NCBI GenBank assembly: GCA_018651745.1
Contig: JABIDL010000010.1
Location: 1 to 64,000 of the forward strand
Reading direction: 5' to 3'
DNA length: 64,000 nucleotides
From: Candidatus Neomarinimicrobiota bacterium
Lineage (GTDB): Bacteria > Fidelibacterota > Marinisomatia > Marinisomatales > TCS55
Each line of letters opens with the position of its first letter. Within the stretch, counting starts at the first letter, position 1. The notes beneath the pieces were generated by a model. The model was not told the origin of the DNA. It did not search any database and saw only the letters and a program-made list of their open reading frames with translations. Below, piece by piece: positions 38,215 to 47,045 of this stretch. Position numbers and translations under genes: made by a program.

Positions 38215-38945
38215 GAATCCGAATCCTTATTTTTTATGGTTTTTAATCGATCTAAATTTAATGACGTATCAAACGGCACCTTAAAAGAAACATCATCCCG
38301 CATTAATTCCCCTACATCTGTTTTTCCAAGCTTAATAGCAAGATTCTTTACTGTTTTTCGTTCGGTGCCAACGTGAATTGTCCCGGTTAAATCTTCTCTG
38401 AAAGCAACATCCAAAATCATGGGAGTTATCACCTTGACTGAATCCCGTGAAGTAAATTGATCAATAAAAGCTTTGTCATGCGGAAAAACTTGCTCGCAAA
38501 ATGAAGTACGGATGATGAGGGATTTAGCATACATCTTAACCGAACATTCTCCGCCAAGTTTTGACCATGCATACAGGTTTTGTGGATTTAAAGCATCATC
38601 TTCAGAATAATTCCCACGATCTCCTGAAAATACGTAATCAGTTGAAAGATATACCAATCGTAAATCATGTTTTGAACAAACTCGCACGATATTTGCAGTA
38701 CCGATAATATTTGCAGAGATTGCTCTCATCGGTTCTTCCTCAGCTTTAGGAGGCGATGTAAAAGCTGCAGCGTGGATTAACGTGGTACATTCTGATTTAG
38801 AAATCCATTCATCCATCGCACCATAATTTTCTACATCAAATTGATCATGCGGCGGTGCTTGAATTTCCGGTACCTGATTTTTTATCTCAGTACCTAAAAG
38901 TCCACTTCCGCCAGTGAGGATAATATTTCGGAAATCTATTGCCAT
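38211..38945 (-). CDS. dTDP-4-dehydrorhamnose reductase-like (RmlD) protein
   Basis: 244 residues, shorter than RmlD (about 290). The N-terminal TGGSGLLGTEI is the nucleotide-binding motif, the LVYLSTDYVFSG signature of the RmlD family is intact, and YAWSKLGGE holds the catalytic Tyr and Lys. It reduces the 4-keto group of a sugar nucleotide. The C-terminal part is reduced. It overlaps the glycosyltransferase gene end by 10 bases. Confidence 0.85.
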   Translation of the reverse strand: MAIDFRNIILTGGSGLLGTEIKNQVPEIQAPPHDQFDVENYGAMDEWISKSECTTLIHAAAFTSPPKAEEEPMRAISANIIGTANIVRVCSKHDLRLVYLSTDYVFSGDRGNYSEDDALNPQNLYAWSKLGGECSVKMYAKSLIIRTSFCEQVFPHDKAFIDQFTSRDSVKVITPMILDVAFREDLTGTIHVGTERKTVKNLAIKLGKTDVGELMRDDVSFKVPFDTSLNLDRLKTIKNKDSDS

Positions 38946-39985
38946 ACGTCATTGAAAGTTAATTTATGGCGTAGAAAATAATCAATCGCTAAACTTCGAT
39001 GAAGCATAAGATGGTCCAGTGAACCATCGTCTACTTTTCGAAGCGACTGAACATCATTACGCTTAGTTCTGATTATTGGAAACTTTTTTATCAGCCATTT
39101 ATGTGCCTCTAAGACAGCTGTAGTTTTCTCAAAATCAAATGTTAAAATGGCTTTAATTACAACCAAATAATCCAATAAAAATCGAAAAGGAAGCAAATAT
39201 GCCAGCCGTTTTTTTGAGTAATTTTTCATCATCATAAATACGCTATTCCGGTGATTCCAATACACTTTCATAAAGCTGTCCGGTTTAATTGTTCCACCGG
39301 CATAATGGTATATCATCGAATCGGTTCGAATTCGAAGCCGGTACCCACCCAGTAGCATTCTCCAGCAAAGGTCAATTTCTTCCATGTGATGAACAAAGTC
39401 ATCATCCAAACCGCCGATTTCATCAAGAACACTTTTCCGAATTGCTATCGAGGCGCCGGAAGCCCAAAATAAATCTCTGTTCTCATCATATTGACCATTA
39501 TCTTTTTCGATAGTGTAAAAAACGCGACCCCGAAGAAATGGAAATCCGTAAATATCCATGAATCCTCCAGAAGCGCCGGCATACTCAAATTCATCTCTGT
39601 TGATCATATGCCTTATTTTGGGTTGAACGGCAGCAATTATTTCATCGGATTGAAATTCCTCAATAATTGGCTCAAGCCAACCAGGTGTGACTTCAACATC
39701 ATTATTCAATAACAAAACATACTCACCGGAAGCATGTTTAATGCCTAAATTATTTCCAGCACTATATCCGATGTTCCCACCTGCTTCTATAATTTTAACT
39801 TTCTGATAATTCTTTCTTACAAAACGGACACTTTCATCATCAGACGCATTATCCACCATCAACAATTCAACATTAGAATAGGTCGTTTTGTAGAGCGAAT
39901 CAAAACAGGTCTTCAGAAAACGAAGCCCATTATAATTCAGGACAATGATTGAAATGTGGGGAATTTTTTCCACGATTAATACCAA
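38936..39985 (-). CDS. Glycosyltransferase family 2, rhamnosyltransferase-like
   Basis: 349 residues. The GT2 N-terminus ISIIVLNYNG is clear, followed by LMVDNASDDES and the DxD-type LLLNNDVEVTPGW. The ED-type acceptor region is HHMEEIDLCWR. A C-terminal hydrophobic stretch (about 268-285) may lie on the membrane. It probably transfers the deoxysugar made by the three genes that follow. The start is TTG at 39985, or possibly GTG at 39973; a 15-base dyad (39986-40000) lies just upstream. Confidence 0.8.
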   Translation of the reverse strand: MVLIVEKIPHISIIVLNYNGLRFLKTCFDSLYKTTYSNVELLMVDNASDDESVRFVRKNYQKVKIIEAGGNIGYSAGNNLGIKHASGEYVLLLNNDVEVTPGWLEPIIEEFQSDEIIAAVQPKIRHMINRDEFEYAGASGGFMDIYGFPFLRGRVFYTIEKDNGQYDENRDLFWASGASIAIRKSVLDEIGGLDDDFVHHMEEIDLCWRMLLGGYRLRIRTDSMIYHYAGGTIKPDSFMKVYWNHRNSVFMMMKNYSKKRLAYLLPFRFLLDYLVVIKAILTFDFEKTTAVLEAHKWLIKKFPIIRTKRNDVQSLRKVDDGSLDHLMLHRSLAIDYFLRHKLTFNDVWQ

Positions 39986-40016
39986 AAGGGTTTAACCCTT
40001 CTTAGTGAAATTATAA

Positions 40017-43000
40017 TCAGCTATTCTCAATTTGTTTTCGGATTTCATCAAGCAAAGATTTGGCTGATTTATCTTGAGGATATTCCAATAGCCACTCTTC
40101 AAGCAAAGCTGTTGCATCATCATATTGTTTAAGTTCTTGGTAATTTTTGGCTAAAAATGTTACAACAGTCGGATAGTAAGATTGCCAATTTTTCCACTTT
40201 CTTTCCAAACCCTTGTCCGATGAATATCCTCGTAATCTCAATGCTCTTAAATCGGTGTGGAGGTTAGAAAATACTCCCGCACTTTTCTTATAATTTTTCA
40301 AAACTGTCATGTATGTTCGTCCATACTCGATCCTATCCTCAACCGTCAAATCGTTTCGATCTAAGAGCATTCCTAAAATAGAATCAAGTTGGGCACTTTC
40401 TCCAACTTCACCAAGAATTCGGGCCATTTGATAATGCAATTCTTTGGATTCCATCGGAATGGTATTTTCAGGGATATTTTCACTCATTTCATTGATAATT
40501 TTAACTACCTTATTCTTGGATTCTTCAATTTTTTCAGGATTTGAATTTTTCTTCCCACTCAGTTTTCTTGAATTAAAATAATGATGCGCCGCTAATTGCA
40601 TATAAGCACTTCTGTAATTCTGCATCAATCGAATGACTTGTTTATTATAGTAAATATCATTGTTTCCCATATTTCTGAAAAGATAGGAATCACTTGGACC
40701 TCGAGACCAAATTCCGCCTTCTGCATCCTGCCAATCTTTGTTTGAAAACCCTCCATCCCAAATTTGACGGCTTACATCAGAAACTAGCAAATCCTCCATT
40801 CGATCTGCATTAATTGGATCTTGCGGATAGTTTACTTCATGGCTTTGAACTCTATAAACTAGGCCTTCCATTTCAAGGAACTTCTCAAGTCCAACGCGAT
40901 TGCTTGCAGGAACTGTGACCGCAAAATATACAGGATATTTCCATTTAGAATCGTTTAAAATTCTTAAAATCATGAGATCTTGAACACGCAAAGCTATATT
41001 AGCATAGGTGGGTTTTACTTCCCATTCAATGTATCCTTTTTCATTCTCAATATCCTTTGGAACCATTATTCTGACATTCTTTTTCTCCCATCGGGTGAGA
41101 CCGGTTGAAATTTTAGATATTTGACCATCAGAAATGTCTAAAAAACTTTCCAATTCCCTTTCTTTCCCCTCAAGAGTTGCAGTCCTGCGCAAATCTCTAA
41201 GCTGCTTGATATACCACCCGGTATTCAATAAGCTCAGATTTGCAACGGTAACATCTGTCCGTACTTTTTCTACTTCCTGAAGGTACCACAATGGAAAAGT
41301 ATCGTTGTCTCCATTGGTAAAAAGGATTCCATTTGGCTCACAGGATTGCAAAAGATTATAAGAGTAATCCCAGGCAACATAATTCCCGGCTCTGTTATGA
41401 CTTTGAAAATTTGCCACGGTCATCACTCCCGGCATCAGAAAAATGAATGCCATCATAGTCCCTGCCGAAAGTCGGAACGACAATTCTTTATTCTTAATTT
41501 TCTTTTCAATTAATTCTGAAACCGCAGCAACGCCTGCGCCAATCCAAATAGAAAATGCAAGAAAACTGCCCACATAAGAATAATCCCTTTCCCGAGGTTG
41601 CGGATTATCTTGATTGATATAAATAATAATCGCCAAACCGGTCATCAAAAATAATGTTAACACTGTAAAGGCTTGCTCAGGATCACGTTTAAAATGATAT
41701 ATCATTCCCCAAATTCCTAAAACCAAAGCAAAAGGAAATCCAAATTGAAGCCAATCTACGCCATCTTCTCGAGCATTTGCTCCTATCTCAGAAACTTGAA
41801 CACCGTGACCATCATTTGGACCTCGGCCCGCAAACTGCCATAAAAAATACCTCCAGTACATTTTATTTACTTGATAATTCCAAAAATAACCCCATTGCTT
41901 TTCCAGATCATGAAATTTGTATTTTCTTTCCTGTCTGGAAGAGAAATCTCTGCGAATTGGCCTACCGCGATTATCGCGCACAATTACATCCGGATTTCCA
42001 ACAATCTCAGTTTTGGGTTTCATTTTAGGATATCGTCTTGGGAACTGGAAAAAGGCTCCATACTGTTTCCGTTCGAGATAAGCAATAGCTCGCTCAACCG
42101 TTTCCGGATTATTTTCATCAATGTTTGGATTCTGACCCGAGCGAACAAAAATTACGATATAGCTGGAGTATCCAATTAGAATGAGGAAAATCGACGTAAT
42201 ACATAAAGACATTAGCTGATGCCTTTTCAAAATAGACCAAATCATGAGTCCTGTAAGAAATATAAATGATATGGCTACCCCTATAAGTCCAATTACGCTG
42301 GCAAGTTGCGGAAGTCCTTTAATAATTCCATTATGGATTACCACAAAAATAACTCCCGTAACACCTACCATTATCATGAAGGTTTTCCATTGAAATTCCA
42401 TTTTCCGGTAATAAAAAATCAGACTAATAAACGGAAGAGCTAACAGATTCAATAAATGTATTCCGGTTGCCATGCCAATCATGTAGGCGATAATCAAAAT
42501 GTAACGTTCATGCCCGGACTCATCAGCTCGCTCAGCCCAATGAAGAATCAACCAAACTACGATTGCTGTAAAAAAAGTACTTAGAGAATATACTTCTGCT
42601 TCCACAGCATTGAACCAATGGCTGTCCGAAACTGCAAACGCCATTGCTCCAATAAAGGCACTACCGAAAACGACTAAAGCATCTGTTTTGTTTTGGACAG
42701 ATCCTCGCCAATGTGTGATAAATTTTACGGTAATTAAATAAAGCAGCATCACAGCAAGAGCACTAAAAAATGGAGACATTAAATTCATACGATAGGCAAT
42801 ATCTGCATTGATTGGAATCATCGTAAAAATTCTTCCTAGTAGCAGAAACATTGGACTGCCGGGAGGATGGGGAACACCCATGGTATAAGATGTGGCAATA
42901 AATTCACCACAGTCCCAATAGCTCACCGTTGGCGCCATCGTAAAAAAGTAAACACCAAAAGACAATCCAAGAGCAAGGATTGCAATCAGCCTATTGAGTC

Positions 43001-43022
43001 TAAGGTAGGGTGTAGAAATCAT
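40017..43022 (-). CDS. DUF2723 polytopic membrane protein with soluble TPR-like C-terminus
   Basis: 1001 residues. About 10-12 membrane helices in the N-terminal 550 residues, starting with a GT-C type N-terminus (YWDCGEFIATSY, with GVPHPPGSP close by). The family is related to protein O-mannosyltransferase-like GT-C enzymes, and the WDCGE acidic residue is a candidate catalytic site. The C-terminal 450 residues are soluble, the last part helical and TPR-like. DUF2723 proteins are common in Bacteroidota and relatives and are thought to glycosylate exported proteins, without firm proof. It is coupled to DUF1844 by an ATGA overlap. Confidence 0.8.
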   Translation of the reverse strand: MISTPYLRLNRLIAILALGLSFGVYFFTMAPTVSYWDCGEFIATSYTMGVPHPPGSPMFLLLGRIFTMIPINADIAYRMNLMSPFFSALAVMLLYLITVKFITHWRGSVQNKTDALVVFGSAFIGAMAFAVSDSHWFNAVEAEVYSLSTFFTAIVVWLILHWAERADESGHERYILIIAYMIGMATGIHLLNLLALPFISLIFYYRKMEFQWKTFMIMVGVTGVIFVVIHNGIIKGLPQLASVIGLIGVAISFIFLTGLMIWSILKRHQLMSLCITSIFLILIGYSSYIVIFVRSGQNPNIDENNPETVERAIAYLERKQYGAFFQFPRRYPKMKPKTEIVGNPDVIVRDNRGRPIRRDFSSRQERKYKFHDLEKQWGYFWNYQVNKMYWRYFLWQFAGRGPNDGHGVQVSEIGANAREDGVDWLQFGFPFALVLGIWGMIYHFKRDPEQAFTVLTLFLMTGLAIIIYINQDNPQPRERDYSYVGSFLAFSIWIGAGVAAVSELIEKKIKNKELSFRLSAGTMMAFIFLMPGVMTVANFQSHNRAGNYVAWDYSYNLLQSCEPNGILFTNGDNDTFPLWYLQEVEKVRTDVTVANLSLLNTGWYIKQLRDLRRTATLEGKERELESFLDISDGQISKISTGLTRWEKKNVRIMVPKDIENEKGYIEWEVKPTYANIALRVQDLMILRILNDSKWKYPVYFAVTVPASNRVGLEKFLEMEGLVYRVQSHEVNYPQDPINADRMEDLLVSDVSRQIWDGGFSNKDWQDAEGGIWSRGPSDSYLFRNMGNNDIYYNKQVIRLMQNYRSAYMQLAAHHYFNSRKLSGKKNSNPEKIEESKNKVVKIINEMSENIPENTIPMESKELHYQMARILGEVGESAQLDSILGMLLDRNDLTVEDRIEYGRTYMTVLKNYKKSAGVFSNLHTDLRALRLRGYSSDKGLERKWKNWQSYYPTVVTFLAKNYQELKQYDDATALLEEWLLEYPQDKSAKSLLDEIRKQIENS

Positions 43023-43456
43023 TTGTCCGACTTTTCTTTTTTCTTAGAGTTTTTTCCACTTTCATCATTCTTTTTCTCACTATCATCTTTTGCTGATTCT
43101 GATTCAGTTTCATCGTCATCTTTGGATTCTGCATCGGACTTATTATCACCTTCCGTGTTAGCCATATCCTCTTCTATTGGTTCACTCTTCTTGTTTTTTT
43201 CATCAATAAAATTGAGCTTTAGTTCGCTGACACTGTGAGAAAGGAACTGGATTTCCCACTCAGACAAATTACCGGTCATCTTTTTTTGTAGCATGTCTAA
43301 CAAATCAATATAAAAACTGGCTTGTTCTAAATTGTGTTCCAATGCATCTGAAACAGGGTTTTTAACCTTACCCATAGATATCCATGCGCTCTGGGTAAAC
43401 GTGCTGACCAAATGCACAAATAGCGGGTCTTGTGTATTATTTTCTGTTGTACTCAT
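43019..43456 (-). CDS. DUF1844 small protein with acidic tail
   Basis: 145 residues. The first about 85 match DUF1844: FVHLVSTFTQSAWISMGK, the four-helix pattern, and ASFYIDLLDMLQKKMTGNL. The last about 50 residues are a Ser/Glu/Asp/Lys low-complexity tail, which is variable in the family. Function unknown. It heads the transcript that leads to DUF2723; the 151-base gap upstream is AT-rich and should hold its promoter. Confidence 0.82.
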   Translation of the reverse strand: MSTTENNTQDPLFVHLVSTFTQSAWISMGKVKNPVSDALEHNLEQASFYIDLLDMLQKKMTGNLSEWEIQFLSHSVSELKLNFIDEKNKKSEPIEEDMANTEGDNKSDAESKDDDETESESAKDDSEKKNDESGKNSKKKEKSDK

Positions 43457-43607
43457 TCTTATTCCATTTTTATGTTGTAGGAAATACTCTTTTTGAGCTT
43501 GGGAAGGTATTGATTTTCTACCTTTGATAGAAAAAATATTTTTTATTTAATAAAATGAACATTTTGGTTCTAAACACAAAGTTTTTCTGTTTGGTTCCCA
43601 TCAATTT

Positions 43608-45695
43608 TTATGAGATTCCTGTGGTAGATAAATTTTTTGCATATTCTCTATTAAACCTATTTTTGATAAGGATATGCTCATCTTGAGCTAAGTGAGGATC
43701 CTTTTTGACTATCTCAAATGCAACTTTCCTCGCCTGCATTATAATTTTGCCATCCCTCATTAAATCCGCAATACGATATCGAATAAATCCACTTTGTTTT
43801 TCACCAAAAAACTCGCCGGGGCCACGCATCCTCAAATCTTCATCTGAAATCTCAAAACCATCATTTGTTCGTTCCATTACGGCAAGCCTATATTTACCTT
43901 TATCAGTGGCTTTTCGTTCAACCAGAATACAATAACTCTTATCAATGCCTCTTCCAACCCGACCTCTCAATTGGTGAAGTTGTGTTAATCCAAAGCGATC
44001 TGCATGTTCCACTATCATAACCGTTGCGTTGGGAACATCAATACCAACCTCAATTACTGTTGTTGAAACAAGTATATTAATTTCGCCAATCTCGAATTTA
44101 GACATTACTTTATCTTTTTCATCCTGTTTCATTCGTCCATGAATTAATCCAACCGAAAAATCAGAAAATATTTCTTTTGATAGTCGTTGATGTTCTTCTA
44201 CCGCTGCTGCAAGATCCGATTTTTCGGATTCTTCAACTAGGGGAAAAACAATCATACATTGACGACCCAGTTTCACTTCATCCTTAACGAACGAGTACAC
44301 TTTACCCAACCGCCCCGGATTAACCGATTTGGTTATAACCGGAATTCGGTTCTTGGGCATTTCATCAATTACAGATAAATCCATATCTCCTAAATACGTA
44401 ATTGCAAGCGTCCGGGGAATTGGCGTTGCAGTCATTGCAAGCAAATGAGGATTCCACCCTTTTTCAATTAACGATCCTCGTTGATTTACACCAAACCTGT
44501 GTTGTTCATCAACAACAATAAACCCCAAATTCTTGAATTCCACATTCTTCTGTATGATTGCATGAGTTCCAATCAAAATGTCTATTTCTCCTAATCGTGT
44601 TTTTTCTAAGGTTGACTTTCTTTCTCCTGCCTTCATTTTCCCCGTTAAAAGAGCTGTAGAAATATCATGATTGGAAAGGATTTTTTTAAAGGTGCGATAA
44701 TGCTGTTGTGCAAGAATCTCTGTCGGAGCCATCACCGCCGCCTGCATTCCGTTATCTACTGCCTTCAATGCTGACAAAACCGCGACAATGGTCTTGCCTG
44801 ATCCTACGTCCCCTTGCAACAAACGGTTCATGGGTGTTGGGACTCCCATGTCTTCACTAATTTCCATATATACTCGTTTTTGAGCAGAGGTTAAATCATA
44901 ATTTAATTCTTCAATAATGTGAACCGCGCTACTACTTACATCGGTTAATGCCTTTGCCCCCGCTCGTCGAATGGAATCCTTTTTCAATGCCATTAACAAC
45001 TGCAGAAAAAAATGTTCATCAAATTTCAGCCTTTTTATGGATTTTAAAAGAAGGTCAGGTTGGTCCGCAAAGTGAATTTGTCTAATCGCATCATTCAACG
45101 AAATGAGGTTCTGTTGAGATAAGAGATCTTCCGAAAAATGGTCTGGAACTTCCGGTAGCGATTCCAACATATTTCGAACGATTCGGCGAAAGCCTCTGCC
45201 GTCGAGCCCTACTTGTTTTAATTCACCTGTAGATGGATAAATTGGAACAACCGTTCCTGAATGAAGTGGGTCATCACCTTCAGCTAAACGGTCGTATTCT
45301 GGGTGAACCATTTGCATTCCTTGATACAATTCTACTTTTCCGTGAACGGCGATGCGATCCCCAACTTTAAGTGACTTTGCTACATAATCCACCCCATTGA
45401 ACCAAACCAATTTCAGCATTTGGCTATTATCTGACACGGTTGCTTCAAACATTTTTCCTCGGCGCGTCCGACGTTCGTCGCAGACCATAACCTCTGCGAC
45501 TACCGTCGCCCATGTAGATTTTCGGAGGTTTTTTATTTGACTAACAGCCGTTCGATCAAGATGCCGCCGTGGAAAATAATATAGTAAATCTTGAATGGTT
45601 GAAATGCCTGCATTTTGCATTGCAGACCCGCGAGACGGACCGACACCCTTTAGGAACTGAATGGGAGTGTTGAATTCAAGGCCGGGTTCGGCCAC
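43608..45695 (-). CDS. recG: ATP-dependent DNA helicase RecG
   Basis: 695 residues, full length. N-terminal wedge/OB domain (about 1-230), then the helicase domains: Walker A GDVGSGKT (about 295-302), DEQH motif (VVDEQHRFG), GTHAI, and the C-terminal TRG-type DLRMRGPGEFFG near residue 637. It reverses stalled replication forks and unwinds Holliday junctions. The start is GTG at 45695, since an in-frame stop lies just upstream and there is no ATG before it. Confidence 0.97.
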   Translation of the reverse strand: MAEPGLEFNTPIQFLKGVGPSRGSAMQNAGISTIQDLLYYFPRRHLDRTAVSQIKNLRKSTWATVVAEVMVCDERRTRRGKMFEATVSDNSQMLKLVWFNGVDYVAKSLKVGDRIAVHGKVELYQGMQMVHPEYDRLAEGDDPLHSGTVVPIYPSTGELKQVGLDGRGFRRIVRNMLESLPEVPDHFSEDLLSQQNLISLNDAIRQIHFADQPDLLLKSIKRLKFDEHFFLQLLMALKKDSIRRAGAKALTDVSSSAVHIIEELNYDLTSAQKRVYMEISEDMGVPTPMNRLLQGDVGSGKTIVAVLSALKAVDNGMQAAVMAPTEILAQQHYRTFKKILSNHDISTALLTGKMKAGERKSTLEKTRLGEIDILIGTHAIIQKNVEFKNLGFIVVDEQHRFGVNQRGSLIEKGWNPHLLAMTATPIPRTLAITYLGDMDLSVIDEMPKNRIPVITKSVNPGRLGKVYSFVKDEVKLGRQCMIVFPLVEESEKSDLAAAVEEHQRLSKEIFSDFSVGLIHGRMKQDEKDKVMSKFEIGEINILVSTTVIEVGIDVPNATVMIVEHADRFGLTQLHQLRGRVGRGIDKSYCILVERKATDKGKYRLAVMERTNDGFEISDEDLRMRGPGEFFGEKQSGFIRYRIADLMRDGKIIMQARKVAFEIVKKDPHLAQDEHILIKNRFNREYAKNLSTTGIS

Positions 45696-45701
45696 TGGAA
45701 C

Positions 45702-47045
45702 TTAATTCCACTCCTTTCGATACGTATAAGAAAGTGTATTACTCGATCCCGATTTTACTGTTATCGGAAAATGAATGGTGGAAGCATCTTTTTTAGTAAA
45801 ATTTTCGGATGCTTCTTTAACAACCCAATCGCCACGGATATGTTCTACAATTCTAACATCAATGTCCGTTTCCCGTTTATTTTTTATCACAATTTCTATG
45901 GATGCTTCTTCACTTTTTTGCTGACGATTATAATTTAATACAGTTCGCTTTCCGATTACGTCAAACGCGCGACCTGCTTTTACCGTGGCTGTTTCACCTT
46001 TTGGAATTTGTCTGAGATAATCCTCTCCGGCAAATTCAAGCGAAGCACCATTTTCGTAGTAGAGATTCACCTTCCCCTGTGGCAACGGAATATTTAGATT
46101 ATTATTTTCAGAATTGGCAAATGAAATTTCAACATTAAGAGGTTCTTCTCTCTTGGATCTTTCTGAATTTTCAAACACATACATTTTTTCGAAAGATACC
46201 GATCGAGTTTCGTACAATCTGACCGTAATTTTTTCTCCTCTAATAAAATCAGTTTTTTCCTTTAAAGGTCTGAAAATATGAAAATCCCCAAGTGTTTCCT
46301 CGGATGGTAATTCTGGTGCTATATCTAATGCAGTGGCACGTCCCGATCGATACCTTTGAGGTTGCAGGCCACTTTTAGCAGAAGGCCTTCTGAGATTTCC
46401 CTCCACTAATTGAAGTGAAAGATTATTAAAATTCATCCTGCTTTGGTTTATCACATTTGCCTCGGATATAAAATCTGCGGAATTTTCACTTTCATTTAGC
46501 ACCAGACGGTAATGCGCATCCCAATCAAACCCATATGATAAATACGCCAAATTCCCACTGATGAAAGAAGCGTTTTCCATGTTTACATCCCATTCCAGTA
46601 ATGGATTAATTCTGGGGTTTCCAATTTGATTTCGATGCGAAATAAACACTATTTGATTTAGAGAAATAACATCACGCCTCGTTTGTAACGTTACCGAGTT
46701 AGTATGATAATCCAGAAGTACACCGGTATATTCGTCTCCATCCTCAATGCCAACAGTCACCTCTGCACCTATCATGTTAATAAAATATTTGGTACCAGAA
46801 AAAAGATTCCCAAAATACCGCTGTCCCATAATTTGTCCCTTATCCAACGTTAAAAACGGTGAATCGTCCACTAAGCCATCGGGCAACTCTTGATATCGAA
46901 GTGTTTGTATTCCGGGTGATTTTTTTTCTTTCCAAGATACAGGTTGTTTAACCAGAGCATACCCGTCTTTGTAAATTGTCATAACTGCATTGTTGGATTC
47001 TCCAAGGATCAGGCTAGTGAAGAATATGAAGGTTAATTTTTTCAT
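45702..47045 (-). CDS. DUF4139-containing exported protein
   Basis: 447 residues with a signal peptide (about 1-15). The N-terminal half holds a Sm/SH3-like strand unit (94-137, IEDGDEYTGVLLDY). The C-terminal half has the DUF4139 beta-rich domain (KTDFIRGEKITVRLYETRSV onward) ending in SYTYRKEWN. DUF4139 proteins are widespread secreted proteins of unknown function. ATG overlaps the valS stop by 4 bases (ATGA). Confidence 0.75.
   Translation of the reverse strand: MKKLTFIFFTSLILGESNNAVMTIYKDGYALVKQPVSWKEKKSPGIQTLRYQELPDGLVDDSPFLTLDKGQIMGQRYFGNLFSGTKYFINMIGAEVTVGIEDGDEYTGVLLDYHTNSVTLQTRRDVISLNQIVFISHRNQIGNPRINPLLEWDVNMENASFISGNLAYLSYGFDWDAHYRLVLNESENSADFISEANVINQSRMNFNNLSLQLVEGNLRRPSAKSGLQPQRYRSGRATALDIAPELPSEETLGDFHIFRPLKEKTDFIRGEKITVRLYETRSVSFEKMYVFENSERSKREEPLNVEISFANSENNNLNIPLPQGKVNLYYENGASLEFAGEDYLRQIPKGETATVKAGRAFDVIGKRTVLNYNRQQKSEEASIEIVIKNKRETDIDVRIVEHIRGDWVVKEASENFTKKDASTIHFPITVKSGSSNTLSYTYRKEWN

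Noticed and set aside
36688-39985. Horizontally acquired capsule island
   Set aside because: Codon use and base composition look like the neighbours, and no mobile element, tRNA or repeat borders it.
39986-40000. AAGGG-TTTAA-CCCTT dyad upstream of the glycosyltransferase
   Set aside because: Only 5-7 bp arms and no T-run; too weak to call a terminator or operator, and it lies where a ribosome site would be needed.
43457-43607. Small hairpin (TTTTCTA...TAGAAAA) in the gap between recG and DUF1844
   Set aside because: A 7-bp AT-only stem without a T-run in the direction of transcription; likely chance in AT-rich DNA.
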